A stretch of 64,000 nucleotides of DNA, from assembly GCA_963725175.1 (NCBI GenBank), contig CAVRXH010000006.1:6634001-6698000 (forward strand), written 5' to 3'. The stretch is from DASUBV01 sp963725175 (GTDB lineage: Bacteria; Actinomycetota; Actinomycetes; Streptosporangiales; Streptosporangiaceae). The number at the start of each line of letters is the position of its first letter. Positions within the stretch are counted from its first letter, which is position 1. This document shows, piece by piece, positions 43,406-51,047 of the stretch. A model generated the notes under the pieces. It was not told where the DNA came from. It saw nothing but the letters and a program-made list of their open reading frames with translations, and ran no database searches. A program made the translations under genes and the position numbers.

Positions 43406-44382
43406 CCGGGCAGGCGGCAGCGGTGACCGAGCAGGTTGCGACCAGGCAGGCTTACCGGCAGGAACTGCTCGCGCTGATGGCCGTTGACCCGCGAGTGGTC
43501 TGCGTGGACACCGATACCGGCCTGTTCACCGAGGCCGATGCGCAGGCATGCGGTACCAGGTATCTCCAGCTCGGCATCGCCGAGCACACCGCGATGGGAG
43601 TGGCGGCCGCGCTGGCGGCGGCGGGCTGGCGGCCGTTCGTGAACACGATGGCCACGTTCGCGGCCACCCGCGCGCTGGAGGCCGTGAAGGTCAACATCGC
43701 GCAGAACGCGCTGCCGGTGCGGATCGTGGCGACCCACGGCGGCGTGGCCGCCGGCCATCTGGGTCCCACTCACTACGCGCTGGAAGACCTGGCGATTATG
43801 CGGGCGCTGCCGAACATGACCGTCGTGGTGCCGGCCGACGCCAGCGCCACCGCCAGCGTCATCGCGCAGACGACGGCCATCGACGGGCCGGTCTATGTGC
43901 GCCTTGGCCGCAAGCCCACACCCCTCCTGCCAGACCGGCTCGACCCGCCACGCATCGGGGCGATACAGCCGTTGCGCACAGGGGACGACGTCGTAATTGT
44001 CTGCTGCGGCCCGCACCCGGTGTTCGCATCCCTGGCCGCGGCCGACGAACTCGGCCGGGCCGGCATCGGGGCGAGCGTGCTGAACGCGCACACGCTCAAG
44101 CCGTTTGACGCCGACGCGCTGCTGTCGCGCGCTGCGGCGGCAGCGCTCGTCGTCACGGTCGAAGAGCACCGCACGGCTGGCGGCCTCGGCGGCGTGGTGG
44201 CGGAGACACTCGCGGAGCTGATGCCCCGCCGGATGCTGCGGATCGGCCTGCCTGACGTGCTCGCGCCCGTCTCCGGCAGTCCGGATTACATCCTCGAACT
44301 GCACGGACTGGAGCCGCGCGAAATAGCCGCGCGGATCAAGAGCGCGTTGAAAACCGTACCGCCGACCGGGAGCGAATCATGA
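43402..44382 (+). CDS. Transketolase, C-terminal (pyrimidine-binding) subunit
   Basis: GTG 43402 overlaps the preceding stop (GTGA); the frame is open further upstream within the neighbour, but the overlap start fits the operon pattern. The 326-residue product has the Pyr domain (VVCVDTDTGLFTEADAQ, LGIAEHTAMGVAAALAAAGW with the Glu that activates thiamine, IVATHGGVAAGHLGPTHY) and the C-terminal domain (VVIVCCGPHPVFASLAAADE, VVTVEEHRTAGGLGGVVAET). Together with the previous gene it forms a complete enzyme. Its stop overlaps the lysW start (ATGA). Confidence 0.9.
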   Translation: MTGQAAAVTEQVATRQAYRQELLALMAVDPRVVCVDTDTGLFTEADAQACGTRYLQLGIAEHTAMGVAAALAAAGWRPFVNTMATFAATRALEAVKVNIAQNALPVRIVATHGGVAAGHLGPTHYALEDLAIMRALPNMTVVVPADASATASVIAQTTAIDGPVYVRLGRKPTPLLPDRLDPPRIGAIQPLRTGDDVVIVCCGPHPVFASLAAADELGRAGIGASVLNAHTLKPFDADALLSRAAAAALVVTVEEHRTAGGLGGVVAETLAELMPRRMLRIGLPDVLAPVSGSPDYILELHGLEPREIAARIKSALKTVPPTGSES

Positions 44383-44543
44383 CCGTCTGTCCTTTCTGCG
44401 AAACGCCGGTCCTGGTACCTGACCAGTCCAGGCTGAGCGAGATCCTCGAGTGCGAAGACTGCCGGAGCGAGCTCGAGATCGTCGCACTCGAGCCAGTCAT
44501 GCTCGCCATTGCCCCAGAAGTTGAGGAGGACTGGGGCGAGTGA
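44379..44543 (+). CDS. lysW: LysW-type amino-group carrier protein
   Basis: The 54-residue acidic protein starts at ATG 44379 within the transketolase stop. It has the LysW zinc ribbon (CPFCETPV near the start, CEDCRSEL in the middle) and ends with the EDWGE signature; the terminal Glu side chain is the attachment point for the substrate amino group. LysW proteins carry alpha-aminoadipate or glutamate, protecting the amino group and presenting the chain to pathway enzymes. The middle is slightly longer than in Thermus (VALEPVMLAIAPEVE). The stop overlaps the lysX start (GTGA). It is decisive for assigning the operon. Confidence 0.95.
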   Translation: MTVCPFCETPVLVPDQSRLSEILECEDCRSELEIVALEPVMLAIAPEVEEDWGE

Positions 44544-45460
44544 GTCCGGACGAAGCCGACATCGCGGTACTCGCGTCCGGCGTGCGGGCGGACGAACGGC
44601 GCCTGTTAGCCGCGCTGGAGCGGCATGGCGCCAGCTATCAATATGTCGATACCCGGGAACTATGGGACACCGCGAACGGGAGGCTGGGCCTGCGGTCACG
44701 CGGGGAGCCCCGAGGGCGCGCGCCGACGGGCCGGGCGCGGCCCTGGCGCGCCGTGCTGAACCGGGAGATCGGTCAGGTCCGGGCGGCCTGCGCGGCCCGG
44801 ATGCTCGAATCCGTGGGCGTACCCGTGCTGAACAGCGCGGCGGCCATCCAGACCTGCGGGGACAAGTGGCAGACCTCACTAGCGCTGGCCGCAGCGGGCC
44901 TGCCGACTCCCCGCACCGCGCTCGGCCTGACCCCGGCGGCGGCGCTGGCCGCGCTGGAAGACGACATCGGCTACCCGGCGCTGGTCAAGCCGCTGACCGG
45001 CTCATGGGGGCGGCTGATCGTGGAACTACGGGACCGGCGCATGGCCGAGGAGGTCTTCGAATACGTCAGCGCGCTGCCAGGCCCCCAGTCTCACCTCGTC
45101 TACATCCAGGAACTAATCGACAAGCCAGGCCGTGACATCCGGGCCATCGTGGTCGGCGGCGAGCTGATCGGCGCCACCTACCGGGTGGCGGCGGGCACCC
45201 GGACCAACGTGGCACGGGGAGCGCTGAGCCAGCCGTGCCCGGAGACAGCCGGCATCAGCAAGCTCGCGGTGGCGGCGGCAGCCGCCACCGTCGCGGAGGT
45301 CGCCGCGGTCGACCTGATCGAGGACCGCGATGGTCAGATCCTTGTCCTCGAAGTCAACCACCGGCCGGAGTTCTCCGGGTTCCAGGCCGCTATGGGTGAC
45401 CGGGTCGATGTGGCGGATCGGATCATCGGCTATTTCCTGGCCAGGGCCGCGCAGTGGTGA
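44540..45460 (+). CDS. lysX: LysX-type LysW ligase (ATP-grasp, RimK family)
   Basis: The 306-residue ATP-grasp enzyme starts at GTG 44540, overlapping lysW. Motifs are LNSAAAIQTCGDKWQTSLAL (start of ATP-grasp, lysine-bearing), ALVKPLTGSWGRLIVELRD (grasp loop), YIQELIDKPGRDIRAIVVGG and DLIEDRDGQILVLEVNHRPE (metal-binding E-x-N). The family forms an isopeptide bond between the LysW C-terminal Glu and the alpha-amino group of glutamate or aminoadipate. Residues after EVNH (RPEFSG) differ from lysine-pathway LysX (usually TMEF), compatible with a secondary-metabolic branch. Substrate choice cannot be read safely. Confidence 0.9.
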   Translation: MSPDEADIAVLASGVRADERRLLAALERHGASYQYVDTRELWDTANGRLGLRSRGEPRGRAPTGRARPWRAVLNREIGQVRAACAARMLESVGVPVLNSAAAIQTCGDKWQTSLALAAAGLPTPRTALGLTPAAALAALEDDIGYPALVKPLTGSWGRLIVELRDRRMAEEVFEYVSALPGPQSHLVYIQELIDKPGRDIRAIVVGGELIGATYRVAAGTRTNVARGALSQPCPETAGISKLAVAAAAATVAEVAAVDLIEDRDGQILVLEVNHRPEFSGFQAAMGDRVDVADRIIGYFLARAAQW

Positions 45461-46476
45461 CGGTGGCTGTGGTCGGCGGCGCGGGCTATATCGGCGGCGA
45501 GCTGGTCAGACTGCTGCTTGGCCATCAACAGTGCGAGATTACTGCGGTTACCTCCGAGCGGCTGGCCGGGCGCCGGGTCGACACGGCTCACCCCAACCTG
45601 CGCGGGCTGACCGGGCTGCGGTTCAGCGCGCCGGGCGACATGGGCGATTTCGACGTGCTGCTGCTGGCCGGCCAGCACAGAAAGACCATGGCGCTGCTGC
45701 CTGACCTGGCGGACCGTGCGAAGTGCGTGCTCGACTTGTCGGGTGATTTCAGGCTGCGCGATGCCGCCGCCTACGAGCGCTACTACGGCGTCCCGCACAC
45801 CGCACCTGAGCTGCTGCCGGCGTTTGTCACCGGACTGCCGGAGCTGCACCGTGAGGAGCTCCGCGGGGCCGACCGAGTCAGCGTCCCCGGCTGCATGGCC
45901 ACCGCGGCGATCCTGGCACTGGCCCCGGTAGCGGGCCTGCTAACCGGCATCGTGCACATCGATGCCCGCTGCGGCTCCAGCGGCGCTGGCTCCAGCGCCG
46001 CTGAGCTCGCTAACACTCATGCCGAGCGCAGTGGCGCGATGCGCGTCTTCGCCCCCACCCGCCACCGGCATGAGGCCGAGATCGCCCAGGCGACCGGGCT
46101 CCCGGTGCGGATGTCGGCGACTGGAGTAGAGGCGGTACGGGGAGTCCAGGTGCTGTGCCGGGCCACCCTGGTAAGCGGAACAGGTGAGGCGGCGGTGCGG
46201 GCCGCCTACAAGCGCGCGTTCGCCGGCGAGCCGTTCGTCCGAGTGGTGGCCCACTCACGGGGCCAGTACCGCTACCCCGAGCCGAAGATCCTGATCGGCT
46301 CCAACTTCTGCGACGTCGGGTTCGCGGTCGAGCCTGAGACCGGCCGGGTGACGCTGATCGCGGCGCTCGACAACCTCGTCAAGGGCGGCGCGGGCAACGC
46401 GATCCAGTGCCTCAACATCCGGCACGGCTGGCCGGAACGGCTCGGCCTGGAATTCCCCGGCCTGCATCCCAACTGA
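45457..46476 (+). CDS. lysY: LysY/ArgC-type LysW-acyl-phosphate reductase
   Basis: Start is given as GTG 45457 (GTGA overlap with lysX); GTG 45454 is one codon earlier. The product has the NADP motif VAVVGGAGYIGGELVRLLL, the catalytic cysteine in SVPGCMATAAILALAP, DARCGSSGAGSSAAELANTH (ArgC phosphate-binding segment) and FAPTRHRHEAEIAQA (catalytic His). It should reduce the phosphorylated LysW-bound acyl chain to the semialdehyde that serves as transketolase acceptor. The length of 339 residues is normal. The next gene follows after 5 bp. Confidence 0.9.
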   Translation: MTVAVVGGAGYIGGELVRLLLGHQQCEITAVTSERLAGRRVDTAHPNLRGLTGLRFSAPGDMGDFDVLLLAGQHRKTMALLPDLADRAKCVLDLSGDFRLRDAAAYERYYGVPHTAPELLPAFVTGLPELHREELRGADRVSVPGCMATAAILALAPVAGLLTGIVHIDARCGSSGAGSSAAELANTHAERSGAMRVFAPTRHRHEAEIAQATGLPVRMSATGVEAVRGVQVLCRATLVSGTGEAAVRAAYKRAFAGEPFVRVVAHSRGQYRYPEPKILIGSNFCDVGFAVEPETGRVTLIAALDNLVKGGAGNAIQCLNIRHGWPERLGLEFPGLHPN

Positions 46477-46481
46477 GGTGA

Positions 46482-47330
46482 ATGATGACAGCGCATGACC
46501 TCGTGGTGATCAAATGCGGCGGTCACGCCTGCGTGGACGCGTCCGCCGTGTGCGCGGACGTGGCGCGGCTTTACGCGGCGGGCGTGCCGGTCGTGTGCGT
46601 CCATGGCGGGTCGGCCGATATCGAGCGGCTGGCGGCAAGGCTGGGTGTGCCGCTGCGTCGCCTCGCCTCGCCCGATGGCATGTCCTCCCGCTATACCGAC
46701 GCTGCCACGCTCGACGTGGTCAGCCTGGCCCTGGCCGGCGTGGTGCAACCGAGACTGGTCACGGCGCTGCTGCGGGCAGGCGTACCCGCCGTCGGCCTGA
46801 CCGGAGTCAACGGCGGGCTGTTGCGGGCCCGCCGCCGCACCGCACAGCGAGCGCTGGCCGGAGGCAGGCAGGTCATCATCCGCGATGACCTCAGCGGCAG
46901 AGTCACCACCGTCAACACCGCGTTGCTGACCGCGTTGTCCGTGGCCGGGTTCGTGCCAGTGATATCGCCGCCGGTGCTCGGCGAGGACGGTGCGATGCTG
47001 AATGCCGACGCCGACCGGGTAGCCGCTGCCGTGGCCGGAGCCATCAGAGCTAGCACGCTGCTGATGCTGACGGGGGCGGCGGGCGTGCTCGCGGACCCCG
47101 CGGACCCGGCGTCCGTGCTGGCTAACTGCGCGGTTCCGGCCGCCGGGCCGCCGCCACTGCGCGGCGGCGGCATCGGGGTCAAGCTGCTGGCGGCCAGAGA
47201 CGCGCTGGCGGCGGGCGTGCCAACCGTCCTGATTGCCGACGGCCGGACGGACCAGCCAGTGCAGCGGGCGCTCGCGGGTATGGCCACCAGGATCACGCTG
47301 GAAACGCTCACGCCGACGGCGCCGCGATGA
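46482..47330 (+). CDS. lysZ: LysZ/ArgB-type LysW-aminoacid kinase
   Basis: ATG 46482 (or ATG 46485) follows GAGGTGA. The 282-residue amino-acid kinase has VVIKCGGHACVDASAVCADV (Lys/Gly phosphate loop), VVCVHGGSADIERLAARLG (the HGGS form typical of LysZ), SPDGMSSRYTDAATLDVV, NADADRVAAAVAGAIRAS and LLMLTGAAGVLADP. It should phosphorylate the side-chain carboxylate of the LysW-bound residue before reduction by the preceding gene product. It overlaps the last gene by ATGA. Confidence 0.9.
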   Translation: MMTAHDLVVIKCGGHACVDASAVCADVARLYAAGVPVVCVHGGSADIERLAARLGVPLRRLASPDGMSSRYTDAATLDVVSLALAGVVQPRLVTALLRAGVPAVGLTGVNGGLLRARRRTAQRALAGGRQVIIRDDLSGRVTTVNTALLTALSVAGFVPVISPPVLGEDGAMLNADADRVAAAVAGAIRASTLLMLTGAAGVLADPADPASVLANCAVPAAGPPPLRGGGIGVKLLAARDALAAGVPTVLIADGRTDQPVQRALAGMATRITLETLTPTAPR

Positions 47331-48490
47331 CCTCCGCTGTTTCCAGCAGCCAAGCGGCGAGGCTGTTGCGGCGGATGCTGGAGATCCCCTCACCGTCCAC
47401 GAAGGAGGGCGCACTCGCCGCGTACCTGGCCGAGGAGATGAGCGCTCTTGGGCTGACCTCGGAGGTGGACGAGACCGGTAACGCGACAGGTTCCCTCGAC
47501 CGTGGCGACGGCCCGCACATCATGCTGCTCGGCCACCTGGACACGGTGCCCGGCCAGATCCCGGTTCGGCTGGAAGGCGGCAGGCTCTACGGCAGAGGTG
47601 CCTCCGACGCCAAAGGCCCGCTGGCCGCGATGATCTGCGCCGCCGCTGGCGCCACCGGATTCACTGGCCGGATCAGCGTGATCGGGGCAGTAGAGGAAGA
47701 AGCGCCGAGCTCGCGCGGCGCGGTGGCGGTTCGCGACACCTGCCGGCCGCCGGACGCCTGCATCATCGGTGAGCCGAGCGGCTGGTCGGCGGTGGTCCTT
47801 GGTTACAAGGGCAAAGTAGACCTCAGCTACAGCGTCAACTGTCCGGCGGCCCACCCCACCAGTCCCGCGCCAAAGGCCACCGAACTGGTGGCCGACTGCT
47901 GGACGGCGCTGAAGGAGGAACTCGGCGCCGCTGATCACACCGCGTTCGGCCGCCCCGGGCTCACGCTGGAATCGCTATCGGGAGACACCACGGTGGCGGC
48001 GGCGAAATTCGGGGTGCGCACCCCGCCTGGGTTCGACACGGGCGCGCTGCTGGCTCGGGTCCGGGCGCGGCTGGCGTCAGGCGCGCTGATCGTGGTCGCC
48101 GAACGCGCGCCATGCCGGATGGACCGGCGTAACCCCGTGGTCCGGGCGCTGACCGCCGGCATCCGCCGCAGCGGCACCACACCCGCACTGCTGGTGAAGA
48201 CCGCCACCTCAGACATGAACACACTAGCCGAAAAATGGGACATTCCGATGGCCGCGTATGGACCCGGTGACAGCAAGCTGGACCATGGCGACTCCGAGTA
48301 CATCGTGCTTGCGGAGTATTTCTCAGCGATCGAGGTGCTGTCGCAGGCGCTCGTCGAGCTCGCGGCTGGATTTTCCGCTGGACTTGAAAGACATCCCAGG
48401 AGCTTGAGCGTCAAGCCGCTACGGAAGATTGAGGGAGGTTTTCCCGGTGACTCCAGGCTGTGGCCTCGTCATAGAGGGTGCGTGTCTTGA
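47327..48490 (+). CDS. lysK: LysK-type M20 metallopeptidase releasing product from LysW
   Basis: ATG 47327 overlaps lysZ. The M20 motifs are LLGHLDTVPGQIPVRLEGG (first metal His-x-Asp), YGRGASDAKGPLAAMICAAA (bridging Asp), GAVEEEAPSSRGA (catalytic Glu-Glu) and DACIIGEPSGW; the C-terminal His region is GDSKLDHGDSEYIVLAEYF. It would cleave the LysW isopeptide to free the finished amino acid. Family-like sequence ends at VLSQALVELAAG (about 48370); the last 35-40 residues run into the IS110 element, so the native 3' end was probably replaced by the insertion. Activity is likely unaffected. Confidence 0.85.
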   Translation: MTSAVSSSQAARLLRRMLEIPSPSTKEGALAAYLAEEMSALGLTSEVDETGNATGSLDRGDGPHIMLLGHLDTVPGQIPVRLEGGRLYGRGASDAKGPLAAMICAAAGATGFTGRISVIGAVEEEAPSSRGAVAVRDTCRPPDACIIGEPSGWSAVVLGYKGKVDLSYSVNCPAAHPTSPAPKATELVADCWTALKEELGAADHTAFGRPGLTLESLSGDTTVAAAKFGVRTPPGFDTGALLARVRARLASGALIVVAERAPCRMDRRNPVVRALTAGIRRSGTTPALLVKTATSDMNTLAEKWDIPMAAYGPGDSKLDHGDSEYIVLAEYFSAIEVLSQALVELAAGFSAGLERHPRSLSVKPLRKIEGGFPGDSRLWPRHRGCVS

Positions 48491-49884
48491 GGCATCCGTG
48501 CAGGATGCCGACAAGCCGGTTAGCCAGCCGCCGGAGGGCGTCATTATGTTCGATCCCGCGGGCGCGGAGCTTGTCGTAGAAGGCGCGGGTGCCGGGCGAG
48601 GCATTCAGCGCGGCGAAGGCCTGGGCCATCAGGGCGTCGACGAGCCGGTCGTTGTGGATGAACCGGGCAGCGACGACCTTCTTCTTGCCCGAGGCGCGGG
48701 TGACGGGGCTGGTGGCGGCGTAGTTGCGGCGGGCCTTGCCGTCGCGGTAGCGGTGCGGGTCGTCGCCGAACTCTGCGAGCACCCGGGCGCCGAGGACCGG
48801 TCCCAGTCCCGGCTGGGACCGGATGATCTCAGCGTCCGGGTGCCGGCCAAAATGCTCCTCCACCTGCCCCTGCAGGATCTTGACCTGCTCATTCAGGGTG
48901 ATGATCACCGCGATCAGGGACCGGACGGTAGCCGCGTAGGCGGCCGTCAGGATCTCGGGCTGGCCCAGGTGCGCGCCGCGAAGCGCCGCGATAATGGCGG
49001 TGGCCTTGTCAGGGATGTTCCTGCGGCGGGCGCGCTTGAGTGCGGCACTGACCTGCGCGCGGGTCAGCCGCGCGGCCCTGCCCGGCTCGGGTGCCTTCCC
49101 GAGCAGTTCCAGCGTGTCGGGGGCGTCCAGGTCCTCGAACGCCTCCAGCGCGGCCGGGAAGTACTCCCGCAGCTGGTGCCGCAGCCGCTGGGTCGCCCGG
49201 GTCCGCTCCCAGATCAGCGTCTTGTGCGTGCGGGCCAGCACCTTGACAGCCTCGGCCTCCGGGCTGCCGCCGGCTGCCGGGCGCAGCTGGTGGGAGTCGG
49301 TGCGCACCATGTCGGCGAGCATGTGCGCGTCGCCGGCGTCGCTCTTGGCCCGCGACACGCCGTGCCGCTCCCGGTACCTCGACGCCTGCAGCGGGTTCAC
49401 CGGATACACCAGGTAGCCGGCCGCGATCAGCGCCGTGACCCACGGGCCGCGGTCCGTCTCGATGCCGACGACCACCTCCGCCGCGTCCTCGCCCAGGAAA
49501 CCGCCGATCAGCGCATGCAGCTGTGCGATCCCGGCCACGCCCTCGGGCAGCCGCCGCCTCGCCAGCACCTTCCCGGCCTCGTCCATCACCTCCACGTCGT
49601 GATGGTCCTCAGCCCAGTCATCCCCTGTGAACAGCCGCACCGGCACTCCCGTCAGCAATGTCGAAACACCACAGCAGCCAGCGGGAGAACCATCAGCGAC
49701 CTAATAAAACTGTGCTCACGCCACCCGGCGGGCACGACATCCCAGCAGCGATCAACTCTCCCCGCAGCCGGCAGGGGCACGCTCTTTCAACAGGGCTCGA
49801 AGCCCGGGAGACACGAGTGCTCACCTGCCGGCGGCCACCTTCAGCCAAGTCTGCCGTATGGCGGACCCAACAACTCTTATTAGG
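48400..49884 (-). mobile_element. Complete IS110-family element
   Basis: The element spans about 1.48 kb with its transposase on the minus strand. The 5' leader end is fixed by comparison with the truncated copy (shared from CCTAATAAGAG, 49874-49884). IS110 elements lack classical inverted repeats, so the other end, near 48400 just after the transposase stop, is approximate. It is inserted at the 3' end of lysK and 8 bp before an NRPS-like gene start. Confidence 0.8.
48411..49658 (-). CDS. IS110-family transposase
   Basis: The 415-residue protein has the RuvC-like DEDD N-terminal domain (HHDVEVMDEAGKVLARRRLP, VVVGIETDRGPWVTALIAAG, SRAKSDAGDAHMLADMVRTD) and the C-terminal Transposase_20 domain (IIRSQPGLGPVLGARVLAEF, GDDPHRYRDGKARRNYAATS, PVTRASGKKKVVAARFIHND) with the serine region typical of IS110. 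It appears intact. IS110 transposition is guided by element-encoded RNA in some members; the long leader (about 220 bp upstream of the start) could encode such an RNA, which was not checked. Confidence 0.9.
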   Translation of the reverse strand: MLTGVPVRLFTGDDWAEDHHDVEVMDEAGKVLARRRLPEGVAGIAQLHALIGGFLGEDAAEVVVGIETDRGPWVTALIAAGYLVYPVNPLQASRYRERHGVSRAKSDAGDAHMLADMVRTDSHQLRPAAGGSPEAEAVKVLARTHKTLIWERTRATQRLRHQLREYFPAALEAFEDLDAPDTLELLGKAPEPGRAARLTRAQVSAALKRARRRNIPDKATAIIAALRGAHLGQPEILTAAYAATVRSLIAVIITLNEQVKILQGQVEEHFGRHPDAEIIRSQPGLGPVLGARVLAEFGDDPHRYRDGKARRNYAATSPVTRASGKKKVVAARFIHNDRLVDALMAQAFAALNASPGTRAFYDKLRARGIEHNDALRRLANRLVGILHGCLKTRTLYDEATAWSHRENLPQSSVAA

Positions 49885-49892
49885 AGTTCGCC

Positions 49893-50063
49893 GTGACCGA
49901 CCTGACGAAGCGCCTCGCGAGCCTTCCCGAGGAGGGGCGGGCGCAGTTCCATGGACAAGCTGGCCGTGCTCCCGGCCACTCGCCGGACTGCGCCCTTTCG
50001 GCGAGTGGCCAGGGACACTGCAGACTCACGCAGGCAGCCCGCCGCCCTACGCAGGCTGCATGA
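49893..50063 (+). pseudogene. Start of an NRPS-like gene, truncated
   Basis: GTG 49893 is preceded by a strong TTAGGAG. The first 19 residues (TDLTKRLASLPEEGRAQF) look like the leader of a nonribosomal peptide synthetase or related condensing protein. After Phe the frame turns to unrelated GC-rich sequence and stops at 50063, colliding with the LuxR gene end. A -1 frame continuation (MDKLAVLPAT) suggests an additional indel. The rest of the gene seems deleted. Identification from so short a piece is tentative. Confidence 0.35.
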
Positions 50064-50712
50064 GCCCCGATTGGTAGGCGAAGGAGACGAGTTGGGCGCG
50101 GTCTCTGGCGCCCAGCTTGCATCGGACACGGTAGATGTGAGTCCGGGCGGTAGCCACTCCGATTACTAGCTCGCGGGCGATCTCTTCCGGTGACAGTCCG
50201 CGGGCTGTCAGGAGTATCACCTCCCGCTCGCGCGGCGTGAGCGACGCGACCAGCGGCTGCACCAGGATCTCCGGCAGGCCGCGTCGCTCGCGAAACCATG
50301 ACACCAGCCACTCAGCGATTGCGGGGGCCAGCATGGTCTGGCCCTGTGCCGCCAGCCTGACCGCCGACATCAGGTCAGCGGTGCTGGCGTCCTTCCCCAG
50401 TATGCCGCTGGCACCCGCGTCCACTACGTCGCCCATGACATCGTTGGTATCGCTGACGGCGAGCACCACCACGCTCGGGCGGGGATCCAGCTCTTCCTTG
50501 CGTAGCCGACGGATCATCTCCAGGCCGGATATGCCGTCGAGCCGCAGATCGGTGACCACCACGTCCGGCCGTAGCTTGCGGGCTAGGATGATCGCTTCCA
50601 TCCCGCTGCCGGTTGTCTCGACTACCTCCATGTCGGGGGCCGAGTCCAGCAGTGTACGTAGCGCGTGCCGGACCAGCGGAACCTCGTCACAGACGATGAT
50701 CCGTACAGCCAT
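50047..50712 (-). CDS. NarL/FixJ-type response regulator (LuxR HTH)
   Basis: ATG 50712 after CGGAGAC gives 221 residues; the frame is open upstream to 50958 without family sequence. The receiver domain has VRIIVCDEVPLVRHALRTLL (acidic pocket), RPDVVVTDLRLDGISGLEMI with the phospho-acceptor Asp, and VVVLAVSDTNDVMGDVVDAG and SGILGKDAS (conserved Lys). The HTH is SLTPREREVILLTARGLSPE and GVATARTHIYRVRCKLGARD. No histidine kinase is encoded nearby. The gene lies between the LysW operon and the argininosuccinate-synthase-like gene, so it may control the locus (inference). Confidence 0.85.
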   Translation of the reverse strand: MAVRIIVCDEVPLVRHALRTLLDSAPDMEVVETTGSGMEAIILARKLRPDVVVTDLRLDGISGLEMIRRLRKEELDPRPSVVVLAVSDTNDVMGDVVDAGASGILGKDASTADLMSAVRLAAQGQTMLAPAIAEWLVSWFRERRGLPEILVQPLVASLTPREREVILLTARGLSPEEIARELVIGVATARTHIYRVRCKLGARDRAQLVSFAYQSGLMQPA

Positions 50713-51047
50713 AGCGTCTCCGAAACCAGGTGGGGGTTCATTCGGGTATGCGCCAACCCACAGGGCGATCAGCAGGCAAGGCAGCCAGAGGACCGCTTTC
50801 AGCAGGGCGACCTGGAGTGGTGCCGCAGCGGCGATACCCCCGCCGCTTCCTCTCCAGGCATCTTTTCCGCGGTTACCACTGTAAGGCCGGTGCAGCGACG
50901 GAGATATCGGGCGTACCACCATGACCCGATATCGACATGAAGTCATCCTTTTTAACATAAAACTGTGATTCTGGTGTCAAGGTCGGGAAAGTGACGCGAC
51001 GTTATACCCGGAGGTTGTGTGGGATACGGTCGGCCGCCAGGCCACGG

